61,467 nt of DNA from Mastigamoeba balamuthi. Its lineage: Eukaryota; Evosea; Mastigamoebida; Mastigamoebidae. Numbering within the stretch: position 1 is the stretch's first letter; each line of letters starts with the position of its first letter. A program made the position numbers and the translations under genes. A model generated the notes under the pieces. That model saw only the letters and a program-made list of their open reading frames with translations. It was not told the origin of the DNA and did no database searches. Below are positions 32,780 through 44,554 of the stretch, piece by piece. The stretch lies in NCBI GenBank assembly GCA_902651635.1, contig CACRSC010000084.1, positions 727,103 through 788,569 of the forward strand, in the 5' to 3' direction.

Positions 32780-33583
32780 TCACTTCCCGGGAGAGCAGTA
32801 GGTCTTGTGCACGTTCCAGTCCGCCTTCTGGCAGGCAGAGGAGCAGTACCACACCGCCCGGCACCTCCCGCACTTGCCGCCCCCTCCAGCCGTGGCTGTG
32901 CCCGTCGTGGACTGCGCCAGGCAGCGGCGGCACCAGCGTGGGCAGTAAGCGGCCTCCGGTGGCTTAATGGTGGGCTGCATTGCAGCTTCACCGCGCTCCT
33001 GGAGGAGCCTGAGCTTGTCAGCCACCTGCCTCGCAAAGCCCACTGCCGCATACACCTCGGGCCCGCCCTCCACCGGCCCCGCGCCCCCCTCAGCCTCGGG
33101 CGCGGCTCCTTCAGCCTCGACGACGCCCCCGGGCTGAGCCTGCGCCTCGAGGGCGCGCAGGTGGACCGAGTTACGGGCCGTCTCGCGGTGGACGGCAGTG
33201 TGCAGGCTGGAGACGGAGGCCTGGAGATCCTCGAGCTGTTCGGTGATAGTCTTGAGCTGATCGGCGATCACCGTGAGCTGCTCAGTGGTTGCCTTGCGCT
33301 GCTCGGATGTCGCCGTGAGCCGCTCGGTGGTTGTCTTGAGCTGGTCCTCGAGAGCGCTGGTCCTTGTAGCGAACTGGCCCTGGAGCGCCTTGTGCCTCGC
33401 TTCGAGGTTTGCGAGGTTCGCGGCGTTCTCGGCGACCGAGCGCACGAGGGACCTCCACTGGAGCGACTGCTCCACAGCTGCGGCTAGTGGCGAGTGGGTG
33501 GTGTTGGGGAAGTCGTGATCTCGGCGCTCGGCGAAGATGTCGGTCGGCCGCAGGCGGTAGCACTCCGCGCCATGGTGCTCCAT
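32780..33583 (-). CDS. MYND zinc-finger protein with coiled coil
   Basis: One exon of 267 codons, start ATG 33583 (MEHHGAECYRLRP). Residues ~50-150 form a regular helix with 7-residue repeats (TTTERLTATSEQRKATTEQL, VIADQLKTITEQLEDLQAS). The C-terminal ~55 residues are a MYND finger: CPRWCRRC, KCGRCRAVWYCSSACQKADW, and a final HKTYC. MYND fingers bind proline-rich peptides; no SET domain is present. It is divergent from SLX1, with 167 bp between starts. Confidence 0.8.
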   Translation of the reverse strand: MEHHGAECYRLRPTDIFAERRDHDFPNTTHSPLAAAVEQSLQWRSLVRSVAENAANLANLEARHKALQGQFATRTSALEDQLKTTTERLTATSEQRKATTEQLTVIADQLKTITEQLEDLQASVSSLHTAVHRETARNSVHLRALEAQAQPGGVVEAEGAAPEAEGGAGPVEGGPEVYAAVGFARQVADKLRLLQERGEAAMQPTIKPPEAAYCPRWCRRCLAQSTTGTATAGGGGKCGRCRAVWYCSSACQKADWNVHKTYCSPGK

Positions 33584-33750
33584 TGTCACCCGGGGTCCCA
33601 CGAGAGCGAGGGCAGTCGCAGGAAGGGCGACTATCACGCGCGTAGGTTCAAGGGGAGTGATTTAATCCCCACGGAAATCAATTGCACCTCGGGGTCATAA
33701 AGATCTGCTATGAGATCCAGACGATATCTACGCTCGGCCACCGCATCCCC

Positions 33751-34771
33751 ATGTTCTGCTGCTACCTGCTGACCTCCCTGAGCCCGCGCCACGCCCTCCA
33801 GACCTACATCGGCTTCACGACGGACCCGCGGCGGCGCCTGCGCCAGCACAACGGGGAGCTGGCGCACGGGGCCAAGCGGACGTCGACGCGGCGCCCCTGG
33901 GAGATGGTCGTCGTCGTCCACGGCTTCGAGACCAAGGAGCTCGCCCTGCAGTTCGAGTGGGCCTGGCAGCACCCCGCCGTCTCGCGGCGCGCCAGGGACA
34001 CGCCGGCGGGGCAGGTCTCGAGGAAGCGCGGCGCCTGGCTCCTCCCCGGTGCGCGCGCGCCGCACGTCCCCCCCAGTTCCCGCGCAAATATCCAGCAAAA
34101 TCTCGATATATGGCGTATCTTCTGGAATCGCGTGAGTCTGATTCCACTTGATATCTTTGCAGCCAAGCTGAGGTGCATGTACGAGCTTCTGCTGCTGCAG
34201 CCGTGGGCGGATGGGCAGCTGGGGCTGCTGTTCCTCACGGACAGGTACAGGCCACCGTGCTCCACTCCCACCCCCCCCCCCCCAGGCACTCTCGCTCAGG
34301 CTCAGGGTCCTGTGCAGGCACCACAAGTACCTTAAGGACTGCCCCAACCTCCCCGAGCACATGACGGCCACGATCGGGCCTGTGGACCAGCTGCCCTCGC
34401 TGCTGCACAGGGGGCCTGGCACCCCGCTCTGCGAGGAGGAGCTCGACCTCTCCGACGAGGACGAGGAGGGCATGCTGCTCGAGGACGACGAGGACGGCCT
34501 GATCGACCTCACCGACGGCAGCAACGAGGCACAGCAGCAGCAGCAGCGGTGCGCTGACGCCCCCGAGTGCTCCATATGCGCGGAGCCCTTGGACCGGAGG
34601 GTCGCCACGTGCCCGGGCCGGGGCTGCAGGCTGCGCGCGCACCTCGACTGCCTGTCCGGGTGGCTCATCGGGGACACGGGCGCAGCGCTCCCGTCCGCTG
34701 GCCCCTGCCCCCTGTGCAACACGCTGATACGATGGCGGGACGTGCTGTCTCGCCTGCACCAGGCCAGCTGA
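33751..34771 (+). CDS. SLX1: Structure-specific endonuclease catalytic subunit SLX1
   Basis: GIY-YIG nuclease that, with SLX4, cuts branched DNA. From ATG 33751: [30 protein letters not shown] (GIY-YIG core with catalytic Arg), [20 protein letters not shown] and the catalytic Glu in [10 protein letters not shown]. Introns at 34049-34162 and 34245-34317 are GT-AG with frame kept (LLP|AKLRC, TDR|HHKYL). Then an acidic linker ([18 protein letters not shown]), a poly-Q run, and the C-terminal RING-like finger: [33 protein letters not shown], and [16 protein letters not shown]. The acidic/poly-Q linker is longer than usual. It ends 53 bp before the stop of the convergent MFS gene. Confidence 0.9.
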
Positions 34772-34824
34772 CCCGGCAGAGCAGCTGCAGTTGCAGTCGT
34801 GTGCGCAGTCAACAAGGGCGTTTG

Positions 34825-36670
34825 CTATTGGCGCGGCTTGTCCTCCGTCTGGCGGGTGGTGCCTGTGGGGAAGTCGTACACCTGCACGACGAAGGACTCT
34901 GCGCGCGACACGGGCTTGTGCTGCGCCGCAGGTGTGCCCTCGGGGGTGACGACTGTCTTTCTGCACGCCGCGAACCTGCCGCTGAGGGCCTGCGCGACCG
35001 CGAGCGCGGCGAGTGCGACGGCCAGAGCGAAGATGAAGCCGCTGCGGTAGCCCGCGTCCGTGGGGATCTTGTGGCTCACGAGCCCGATCACCTCCACTTG
35101 ACTGGAGCTCGTGAGATCGATGACGGGCACCTCGACGACGAGCGCGCCGCGGAACATGATGAGGTTCATCGCGACGGGCCCCACGGCGCAGCCCAGTATC
35201 CGCAGCAGCGTGTTGGTACCCGACGCGGCCCCGAACTGCGAGGGCTTCGTGTGCTCCGAGACCACGTTCATGAGCGACACGATGACCCCGCCCATCGCAG
35301 TCCCGCACACTGCGCTCGTTCGGTCAGTCCAGCCGAAAAGAGCAGCTGCAGCACTTACGCAGGTTGATGAGGACCGACTGTGTCCGGGTCTGGTGGTACG
35401 GAATGTAGACGCCGAAGCCGACGCTCAGCAGGGCGAGCGACACAGTGATGACCAGGCTGAAGCCGACCTTCTTGCCCAGCAGCGCAGCTGCGGGTGCGAC
35501 AGGAAGCTGCGCGAGGCCCAGCGGCAGCAGTACGCACCCGATCTCGACGGGGTCCGCGATGCCGAGGCGGAACTGGTAGAGGTAGGGCAGTATCTGGAAG
35601 CAGCTGAACATCGAGATACCGATGAGGAACGACACGCAGCCGATGGTCAGCAGGTTACGCGTGCAGAAGAGCTCCGTGTTGACGAGCGGGTCGCGGATGA
35701 AGCGCTCGACGATGGCGAAGGCCACGAAGCCCACCAGGCCGATGGCTGTCAGGCAGAGGACGAGCGGGTCGCGCCACCCGCGGTCCTCGCTGAACGTCAG
35801 GCCGAAGAGGAAGCAGACGACGGCGACTGAGAGCACGGCGGCCCCGGCGACGTCTACCCTGCGGCCGCGGTTGCGCCTGATCTCGGGCATCGTGAAGTAG
35901 AACGCGGCGATGACGGCGACGATGAAGGGGACGTAGAAGAAGAACACGTACTCCCACCGCACTCTGGCGTCGTCGAGGGCTCGAATGATCGCGGCGCCGC
36001 CGACGAACCCGAACGAGATGCCCACCGAGAACATGCTGGAGACAATGCCCAGCGCCAGCGGGACGAAGCGGGCGGGGAACGAGCGCTTGATGGCGGTGAA
36101 GCAGAGTGTGAAGATGCCCATGCCGACGCCCTGGACGCCGCGGAACGCGATGAGCACGAATATGCTCCTGCTCAGCGCGCACCCGACCTCGCCAGCGAGG
36201 TAAACTGCCAGGCTCAGCAGCGTGATCCACTTGACCCCGAAGATGTCCCCCAACGACCCTGCGAGCGGCGTCCACACGGCTGCGAGGGGAAGGGGCCGTC
36301 AGCCCTCGCTAGGGGACGGCAGTAACCCAGCCAACACACCTCCGACAACATTGTAGGCGGTGAGGGTCCAGGGGACCCACGACTGGTGCTTTGGGTACTG
36401 CACGGCCAGCTTGGGTATCGCTGGCGAGATCGTGGCCTCCGTGGCCATCACACTGTGGCCAACCAGAGTGCTTCTGTGAGAGACGATGGTAGAGCCGAGA
36501 TGGGACCTTAGGGTGAGCAGCAGCATCTCCACGATGAGGAGGACGTGGCGCTTGGTCAGCGGTCCCGCGTCCTTGATGGCGTTCTCGCGCGCAGAGTCAG
36601 GAGGATGGTCGTCCATGCTCGCGAACTTCCTGACTGGCGTGGGGCACTCATCCTTGCTCGTCTGTGCCAT
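34825..36670 (-). CDS. MFS transporter, DHA2 (drug:H+ antiporter, 14-helix-like) type
   Basis: ATG 36670 (MAQTSKDECPTPVRK). Helix 1 region VLLIVEMLLLTL, then VMATEATISPAIPKL and WVPWTLTAYNVVGAVW. After the intron 36280-36339 come GSLGDIFGVKWI (MFS motif A position), RGVQGVGMGI, SSMFSVGISFGFVGGAA (motif C-like), YVFFFYVPFIVAVIAAFYF and later helices. A GTAAGT...CAG intron at about 35306-35356 joins SVLINL to LCGTAMGGVIVSL, followed by the last helices (GFIFALAVALAALAVAQAL) and a ~45-residue cytosolic tail. A 33-nt in-frame intron near 36470-36502 is possible. Plasma-membrane exporter by family; substrate unknown. The broken paralogue is at 11650-12480. Confidence 0.85.
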
Positions 36671-36832
36671 TGCCTGCTGAATGGTCACGCACAGGCCACA
36701 CACTCGGGCAAATAGGAAAAACTAAAAATAGCTTCGGAAGGAATCGGAACCCGTTCAGGGTACGGATGCGATTGCACTGCAATAAAATCTTGTTCCCATA
36801 GCTCCATTTGGGTTCCGCGATGAGAATTAAAA

Positions 36833-36906
36833 TGGTTCGACTGGGGTTCGAACCCAGGACCCTACGCGTGTGAGGCGTATGATATAACCAACTAATCTAT
36901 CGAACC
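36833..36906 (-). tRNA. tRNA-Val (anticodon CAC)
   Basis: The 74-nt cloverleaf is complete. Acceptor stem GGTTCGA pairs with TCGAACC, discriminator A. The anticodon stem TACGC/GCGTA holds the loop CTCACAC (anticodon CAC). The T arm CTGGG-TTCGAAC-CCCAG is perfect. The D arm is short but normal in place. CCA is not encoded and there is no intron. It lies alone in the gap between the MFS and ATG14-like genes. Confidence 0.95.
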
Positions 36907-36995
36907 TCTAACACAACAACTAAGAGCGCCACTCCCGATGTGTTACGTGGGAAAACGCGAAGAGCATCAGGATTCCTTAGCTCTGCTTCCTAGTT

Positions 36996-38195
36996 CTATA
37001 GTGTCAGACACAGAGTAATGGCACTATGAAGTAACGCGTACCACACAAGCAAGGAGCGCAGCAGCCTGAGCAGATTCGGAGCCGTCCTGCGTATGTCCGC
37101 AGGAGCGAACTCCAACACGGTGGGAGCTGCGTAGTACGGCAGCTGCTGTGCCACTTGGTTCGCGGGCGCCGGGTAGTTGGTGTCGTGCGGGCCCACCCCG
37201 TTGGCGATGCACAGCGCCACCACAGCCTCGTTCAGCAGCGCCACGCCCGGCGGCACGTCCTCCTCGAGCGTCCGCTCGAAGTACAGCGGGTACTGCGCTC
37301 TGCAGGGGGTGGAGAAGGGGACCCGGGTTCAACTCCAGCCTCCGGCGCCGAATTCCAGGAATTAGCCCCAGCGACGGCAGACGCACTCCTCCGACGCCCT
37401 GCGTATCGACGGCCGCGGGCCGCTGCGGAAGACGAAGGGCAGCGGCACGCCCGTGTAGCGCGAGATGAGGCGGACGATGGTGGCGGCGTGGCCCAGGGCG
37501 GCGGTGAGGACGGCGGGGCTGAGCTCCTTGTAGTTGCCGCTGTTGGGCAGGCGCACGTTGACGACGACGCTCTCGCTGCCGGGCGCGCGCGGGCTGGGGC
37601 CGATCGGCAGGAACGACACGAGCTCCGCCACGGCCGACCGCCGCCACGCCGCCAGGCCCTCCTGCTCCTTGGCCAGCGTCGCCTTGCTCGCCCCGCGCGC
37701 CGCCGCCAGCATAGCCGAGATCCTCACCCGCGTCACATCCAGCGACGCCACCGACTTGTCTGCAGGGGGAGGAGGAAGGTTGGGGTTGGGGCCGGAGGGT
37801 GCGAGGGTTCGGTTCCCCCCGCGCGCATGTTTTGTACCCAAGGCGGCCCTGCGCAGCGCGAGGAACTCTCTGCGCTGGCGCGACGTGCGCCGCGCGGCGT
37901 CCGTCTGGGCCCTCAGCGACGCGATGGCCGCCCTGAGCTCGGCCACCCGCGCAGCCGCGCGCTCGCACTGCGCGCGCAGGGCCGTGGAGGGCTCGACGGC
38001 CGTGCACAGCGGCGAGGCGGCGCTGTCCAGCCGCTCGCGCAGCGCCGCAGAGTCCGAGTGCGACGCCGACAGCGCCGACAGCCGCGCCAGCACCGCGCTG
38101 CGCCGCTGCCGCGAGTTCGCCTTGGAGCACTTGGCGCACAGCGCGCGGTCTCGGTCCAGCTCCTCTGCGCACACGTAGCAGTTCTTGCGGTTCAT
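36996..38195 (-). CDS. ATG14/UVRAG (Vps38)-family subunit of the PI3-kinase complex
   Basis: ATG 38195. The N-terminal zinc-knuckle-like pairs CYVC and CAKC recall ATG14. A coiled coil follows (ALRAQCERAAARVAELRAAI, SRQRREFLALRRAAL). After an intron (about 37758-37840) comes the conserved domain: LSPAVLTAALGHAATIVRLI, SRYTGVPLPFVFRSGP and, after a second intron (about 37296-37390), AQYPLYFERTLEEDVPPGVA then LLNEAVVALCIANGV. This order is that of PF10186 proteins, which direct Vps34 to autophagosomes (ATG14) or endosomes (UVRAG/Vps38). The cysteine pairs favour ATG14, but the sequence does not decide. The tail is hydrophobic (SLLVWYALLHSAITLCLTL). Confidence 0.65.
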
Positions 38196-38477
38196 CGCGC
38201 TATCTATCTTTCGCTATGAGCGTCCCAGATATTTTGCACCGAAGAAATAGAATCTATTCCCCGTTGCGCCACTGTTCCTTTTCCACCCGCAAACGCAAGC
38301 GGAATCCCTCCGTCTCAAAAAGCAAACACCTTCGTCGCCGTTGGCCAACCGCGGATGTTGATTGATGCTTGATTGTGTGTTGCTCGCGTTTAATCCAAAC
38401 TCGACCCGAAAGTCGTGCACGAATGCGGTGCTGTATCCGATGCTTGCCTACACTACCTACGACCGTCACACGCCCCC

Positions 38478-41400
38478 CTACTTCTTCTGGCGCGCCGCAG
38501 CTGTCCGCGACTTCTTGGCCGGGCGCCTCTTGGTCCTCGTGACTTCGCTGTCGGACGCGCTGACATCCGAGTCGTCCCGCAGGCGCTTGGGGCTCTCCTT
38601 GCCTCCGCGGGCGCGCGTGCGCTGCGACCGCGCCTCGTTCTCCTTGTCGTCGTCCGAGCCCTGCGCCTCCGACACCGCAGCAGTGCTCTCCTCCTCGCTG
38701 TCGTCGGCAGCGCGTGTCTGGCGCCTGCTCTTGGCGCCCTTGCGCGGCTTGGACTTGGTCCTCGGCGGCTCCACCTTCTCGTCCTCCTTCTCCGACTCGT
38801 CCGCAGCCTGCGGCAGCAGCACAGGCGCCTGGTTCTTTGTGTTGGCCAGCTTGCGCCCCCTGCGTGCCGGCGTCGCCGCGGTGGGCGGTGGCGTCGTTGA
38901 CTTCTCCTCCGAAGACTCGTCCTTCGCCTCGGGCTTGGCCTCTGACTTGGACTCGGCCTGCTTGGCATCCGCCGGGCTGCTGTTGGCCGAGCCGCCCTCG
39001 AGCTGCGCCACCTTGTCCGCGAGCTCGCTCTTCTCCTGCTGCAGCACGGCGCAGCGCTTGCACATGAGGCTGATGTCGTTGGTGAGCCCGTCGATCTCGT
39101 GCTGCTTGTCGTCGACCTCCTTTTGCCTCTCCTGCAGCTTCTCCTCGGCCTCTGCCGCCGCCTCGCTCCCCTTCTTCTCGGCCGCGTGCAGCTGCTCCTC
39201 GAGCTCCTTCGTGCGCTTCTCAAAGTCCTCGCGCTCGACCTTGAGCACAGACGCGAGCTTCTTGGCCGCCTCCTGGCTCTCCCTGAGCTGCTTCTCGATC
39301 TCGGCGGCCTTGTTGTTCAGCTCCTCCTGCTGCTTCTCCTCCTTCTCCTTCGATGCCAGCGACTCCGCCAGTGCGGCGCTCTTCTCCTCCGCCTCGCGGA
39401 CCTTCTTCTCGAGCTCTTCGATTCTCTGCGAGTTGTCTGCGCTGTCGCTGTCCTGCTTTGCCTGCTTCTTGAGCTCCTCGACCTCGAGCTCGAGGGCCTC
39501 GCCCCTCTCCTTGCTCTCGCGCAGCTGCTGCTCGAGCTTCCTGAGCTCCTCGACCTCCTGCTCGAGGGTCTCCCTCTTCTCCTTGTTGTCGCTCAGCTGC
39601 TGCTCGAGCTTCTTGCACCTGCGCTCCATCTTGTCTGCCGCGCTCTGGCTCTTCTGTGCGCTCTCTTCGCGCTGCTTCTCCAGGTCCTTGATCGCCTCCT
39701 CGAGCTTACGGCACTGCGCCCCGAGCTCGTTGCTCTCGCCGAGCTTCTGCTTGAGGCTGTCGACCGACTCGTTGCTCTCCTTCAGCTCCTGCTCGAGCTC
39801 CTTGAGCTTCTCCGCGAGGCTCTCCGCTGTGCTGCGGCTCTTCTGCTCCGCCTCCGAGAGCTCCTTGCACCTGAGCTCCAGCGACTCTGTCGAGCTCCTG
39901 CTCCTCTCCTCGCTCTCGCCCGCGCGCTTCTCGAGGCTCTCGCTCCTGCTCCTGCTCTCCGCGAGCTCCTCCACGAGCTGACTGTTCCTCTCGTTGCTCT
40001 CTGCAAGCCTCTGCTCCAGCCCGTTCTTCTCCTCGGACACGGTGCTCAGCGCCTCAACGCGAGACGCGAGCGACGCATTGTCCGACTGCAGCTTCGCGTA
40101 CTGCTCGCGGAGCTCGGCGAGCGAGGCGCGCTCCACCTGAAGGGCCACGTTGGCGCACTCGGACGACTCGCGACGCTGCGCAGCCTCCACGCGCACGCTT
40201 TCGAGCTCCTGGGCGATCTTCTCGCGCTCGCGGCACATCGCCTCGAGCTCTGCAGTGTGCTGCTCAGACGACTGCGCAAACCGCGCGGACAACTCGCTTG
40301 CTGTGTTAGCGCGCTCCTGGCTGGAGGCCCTCTCCGCCTGCAGCTGCTCCATGCACTCTGCGAGCTTCCTCTCTGCCTCGGCCTGCGCGCACGGACAACC
40401 GTTTCAGCCCACTTGCTCGCTCTCGAGGAGGGGGGTTTCGTTGTACCTTGTCTGCGGAGAGCTTCTCCATCTCCGCCTTCAGGTTGGCGACGGTCTCGCG
40501 CTCAGACTCGAGGTCGGCCTCCGCCTCGTCGAGCTGCTGCACAATCTGCTTGCTGTTGCTGAGCTGGGCCTCGAGCTTCAGCACGCGCTGCTTCTGCTCG
40601 GCCACCGATTCGTTGAGGTCTGCGTTGGTCTTAGCCTCCTCCTCCAGCCTCTTCTCCGCGTTCGCCTGCTCCTTGCGGGCCTCCTCAAGCTCCGTCCCGA
40701 GCTTCTCGACATCGCCGCGCAGCTCGGTGATCGTCGTCTGCAGGGACCCGATCTCCTTCTGCAGCTCGCCGATCTTCGCGTCCTTGCCGGTGATCAGTGA
40801 CAGGCCATCCTTCTGGCCCTGCAATAGCCGTGATGAGAGGTGGAGCTCAGTGGGCCAAGGTGTACCTTGAGAGCCTTGTCGAGGTCCTCCTGCATCTTCG
40901 ACAGCTGCAGACGAGTCTCCTCCAGGTCCTTCTCATTCTCGGCGATCACGTCGTCCTTGGTCTGAACCAGCTGGCTCGTTTCGGACTTCTGCTTCTCCAG
41001 CTCCTACGAATCATAGAGTTGTCAGCCACTGAGCGCACCCCGTGAGATGCGCACAGCTGCCAGGGACTCCTTCTCCTCGCGCAGCAGGGTCAGGCGTTTC
41101 TCGAGGCCGTGAACATTTGCCTCGGCGTCCGCAAGACGGGAGCTAAGTTCCGTCTTGTCCGATTCGGCCACCACAAGCCTCTTGTTCTCCTCGGCGAGAG
41201 ACGCAGCCGCCGCTCGTTGCTGGGAAATCGTAAGTCAGGAGGCAGACATGTATCGGGAGTCCTACCTCGCTGAGCTCATTCTTCAGCGTCTGCGTGGCGT
41301 TCTCCATCTCACTGAGCAGCTTGCATTTCTGTGCTGCATCGTGAGCGAAGCGGGCAATAGCAGTGGTGGCAAACAGCGCACCTCGTCGAGCTGCTGGCGC

Positions 41401-43106
41401 AGCGGGTCCATCTCTGCCGCCTGCCTGCGGCTCTCGGCCAGCTCGTGCTCGAGCTGATCTGCCTTGGAGCGGATCTCGTGCAGCTTCACGGAGCTGTCCT
41501 CCTTCTCCTTCTCGAGCTCGTCTCTGTGCAGAGTAAACAGCTGGTCAGTTACCCTCGCGGGCGGTGTGCTGCTGCTGAGGGCGATCTATGTACTTCTGCT
41601 GCATTGCGGCGCTCATCTGTTGGGTCTTGGTGAGCGAGTCACGAGGACTTGTAAGTTCACTCACTGCTTTCTCGAGCGACGTCATCTCCTCCACAAACAG
41701 CTTCTCGCGGTCCTTGAACGACACCGATATGCGCTCGCTCTCCTGGCCCTGCGCACGCGCGACAGCCCGAGGGTTCAGAACAGCTCGTCCTGCTTCGCGA
41801 GAGCGCACAAATTTGGACGAGAGCAGCTCCAGGCGGTCCTGGAGCGACACCTTCTCCAGCGTCACGGCCTCGAACTTCTCCGTGGCGGCCTTGAGGTCGG
41901 CCAGGAGCACCGTGAGCCGCTCGTGCAGCTCCTTGTTCTCTGCGAGCAGCGCGTCCATCTGCGGCCCCGCAACACTGCAGCAGGGAAGGAAATCCCAGCC
42001 TCGGTCACCACAGTGCCGCGCCGCCTGGCTCGCGGGGGGAGGGAGGGAGGGGCTCACTCGGTCTGCGTCGACTCGGCCTCTGCGTTGGGGTTCCTGGGCG
42101 CTGTCTTGAGCATCTCGCACAGCTCCTGCGTGCTGCGTCCATCGGGCCCTCAGTCGCGGGGGAGACAACAGAGAGCGCTCTCGGGCTCGAGCGCGGCAAC
42201 GCACGTCGCGAGCTGCTGGCGGAGGCTGGCGACCTCGGCGTTGGCGGCGCTGAGGGCCTCGTCGCTCTTCTTGAGCTTCTTGTCGAGCGTGAGCAGCGCC
42301 TTCTGCGACTGCGCCTGCTGCGTCGTCAGCGCCTCGAGCTGCTTGTTCAGCTGCGCCACTGGCGGTGCAGAGGCGGTGCTGGTCAGACCGGCGCGGCACC
42401 ACGAGGGGGGGGAGGGCGAGCGGACCTGCTTCCGAGTTGCTGGCGGCGTCGTTGGCGCTCGTCGCCTTCTTGAGCTCCAGGGTGAGCTCGTTGATCGCCT
42501 GCAAGGCATTGCGCCACATCAGTAGGCCTCACACACACACACACTCTCTCTCTGCTGGCTCGGGAAAACAAAACACCCGCCCTCTCTCGCCGATTGACAA
42601 ACCAATTGAGCCTCCCCCACGGGCGCTCTGCCACCTCTCGGCGGTCACCCAGTGGGCGAGCGCAGGGCACATGGGGTGCGGCACAGTTTTTGGCGCCGAA
42701 AAGAGGGGAGGGGGCAGCGAATGCGGGGCACAGTATGTCACATCGCCAAAACAAACAACAGAGAGAGAGAGAGCTGCCTGCTGGTCTCTGCTCTGTGGGG
42801 GGAGGCAACAGCAGGCAACGCACGATGCGGAGGCGGGCACACTCGGCCTCCTTCTCGAGGACGCAGGCGTCGGCGTCGGCCTTGGCGCGGATGGCGCTCT
42901 CGCAGCGCCTGTCGAGCTCCGCGAGCACGTCCGAGCGCTGCTTGAGCAGCACGCGCAGCTCCCTGATGCGCGTCTCGTGGTCGCCCGCCTGCGCCGCCGG
43001 CCGGGTTTAGCGCGCGGGGCGACGTGTGGGGGAGGCGGGTGGGTGGGGTGGTGGGTACAGGGGGCGTGGGGGCCTTGTCGGGCTTGTGAGCGTCCGTGTC
43101 CGCCAT
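38478..43106 (-). CDS. Very long coiled-coil protein with basic nuclear-type tail (TPR/Mlp-like layout)
   Basis: ATG 43106 (MADTDAHKPDKAPTPP), then an intron (GT at about 43061) and exons that are almost wholly heptad helix from RELRVLLKQRSDVLAELDR down to about 39000, over 1,000 residues. It then changes to alternating acidic and basic segments (PPRTKSKPRKGAKSRRQTRA, KRRPAKKSRTAAARQKK at the stop 38478). Several short introns lie between 40,380 and 43,020; that at about 42500-42830 carries CA and GA microsatellites. The layout, a long coil then a charged K/R/S/E-rich tail, resembles nucleoporin TPR/Mlp or other nuclear-periphery coils. No motor, kinase or golgin-targeting domain is seen, so the name is unsettled. 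Confidence 0.7.
42531..42771. repeat. (CA)n(CT)n and (GA)n microsatellites inside an intron
   Basis: A CA run followed by CT at about 42531-42560, and a GA run at about 42755-42771, both in the longest intron of the coiled-coil gene. Confidence 0.75.
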
Positions 43107-43337
43107 CTTTCCCGCCAAAATGTGTTTGTGGGCGTTCAAAATATCCCCGGGTAGATATTTGTCCCTATCTGATTCCGGGAAATATGAACAGGGTGCATAT
43201 GACAACCACCTAATGCCAAAGCATGGGAACCCTGTCGTGCCGGCAGAGAATGGGATCACCCCCAATAGATACCATACCGAATAATATCGGCCGTAAAATA
43301 TCCGTAACAAAATAAGTGGGGGTCTCGCGTGGAGCCG
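43107..43337. promoter_or_regulatory. Bidirectional promoter region with AAATATC...GATATTT inverted repeat
   Basis: 231 bp between divergent starts. At 43139-43160 there is AAATATC, eight bases (CCCGGGTA), GATATTT. A close copy occurs at 32440-32460 inside an intron. No clear TATA box. Confidence 0.45.
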
Positions 43338-44513
43338 ATGGAGGAGGTGTGCATCACGGACGACGTCTACTTCGCCTGCATGTCGCACGCGCTCACGACG
43401 GAGCGCGAGGAGGTCATGGGCCTCCTGCTCGGCGACGTCGGCGCCCTCCCGGGCGTCTCGGACCCCTCGGGCGGCCCCTGCGTCTCCGTCTGGGCCGTCT
43501 CCCTCCTCGCCCGCTCCGACAGGCGCAAGGCAACGCGTCTCCCAGCGCTTCCGCTCGCCTCTCGACGATTCTGACTCTGGGTCTTGCTCCGGGGGCTCCC
43601 GTGGGTCGGCGCCTGCAGGACCGGGTGGAGATCTCGCCGGAGCAGCTGACGCAGGCCGCGCAGTACGCGGACCACGTGACGGCGCAGTGCGGCAGGCGGA
43701 CGAGGGTCGTGGGCTGGTACCACTCGCACCCGCACATCACTGTGCACCCCTCCCACGTCGGTGAGCCACCTCCCTCCCCTGGTTCGGCCCCAGCCCGAGG
43801 GCGCGCCCGAACCAACGCGCTGGCTCGCCGCCGTGCAGACCTGGCCACGCAGCAGATGTACCAGCTCATGGACGCCTCGTTCGTGGGGCTCATCTTCTCG
43901 TGCTTCAACAACGACGGCAAGCGCGGCCGCGTGCAGGTCATCGCCTTCCGCGCGGGCAGCAGCAGCAGCGCGGGGGGCGGCAACGGGGTCGTGGCGGCCG
44001 TGCCCGGGGCGGCCAAGCCCGGCGAGATGTCGGACGTGCACAGCAGGCTCGAGGAGCACGCGCTGCCCCTCAGGGTCGTCCACGCGCCGTGCCTCGCGGG
44101 CGGCAGCCTCTGCAAGCTCGTGGAGATGCAGGAGCTGCTGCAGCGCGAGGAGAGCGCCGCCTACCACGAGTCCCTCAAGCCGGCGGTGGGGTGCGTGGCC
44201 GCCACTGCAGCTCCAGCCCAGAGGGCAGAGTTCGTTTGTCGGCTGATGTCTCTGCAGGCAGACAGAGTGCGGGGCGATCCGTGCGATCCACAACTCGGCC
44301 GTGTACAGCAAGGCGCTCTGCCGCCTGATGGAGTACGGGTCTGTGCCCGTGCTGAACGTGCTGCGCGAGGAGGTGAACAGGAACCAGGCAAATGTGCGTG
44401 GTCTATCGCCCATCTGTGTTGGCGTTGGCTTCTGCATGCTCACACTGCTGTCCCCTCTGTAGCTCAAGGCACTGCAGGAGCGCCTGAAGGACCTCAAGCA
44501 ACGCCGCTGCTGA
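43338..44513 (+). CDS. BRCC3: BRCC36-type K63-specific JAMM deubiquitinase
   Basis: The MPN+ metalloprotease that trims Lys63-linked ubiquitin in BRCA1-A and BRISC complexes. ATG 43338 (MEEVCITDDVYFACMSHAL). The catalytic Glu is in TEREEVMGLLLGD. The JAMM motif is complete: GWYHSHPHITVHPSHV followed by Asp after the intron ending at 43837. The BRCC36-specific DRVEISPEQL precedes it. Then FVGLIFSCFNNDGKRGRVQV, and a C-terminal helix (RLMEYGSVPVLNVLREEVNR, LKALQERLKDL) that in the family dimerises with Abraxas. The first intron (43530-43618) starts with GC (AAG|GCAACG) instead of GT; the others are GT-AG. Ends 41 bp from the stop of the next, convergent gene. Confidence 0.92.
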
Positions 44514-44554
44514 CACGCGCCAGCGGTGGACTGGCCCCCTCCCAGCTGCCTCTT

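Noticed and set aside
43338-44513. CSN5 or Rpn11 instead of BRCC36
   Set aside because: The DRVEISPEQL segment, the HSHPHITVHPSHV form of the JAMM motif and the C-terminal helix are specific to the BRCC36 branch.
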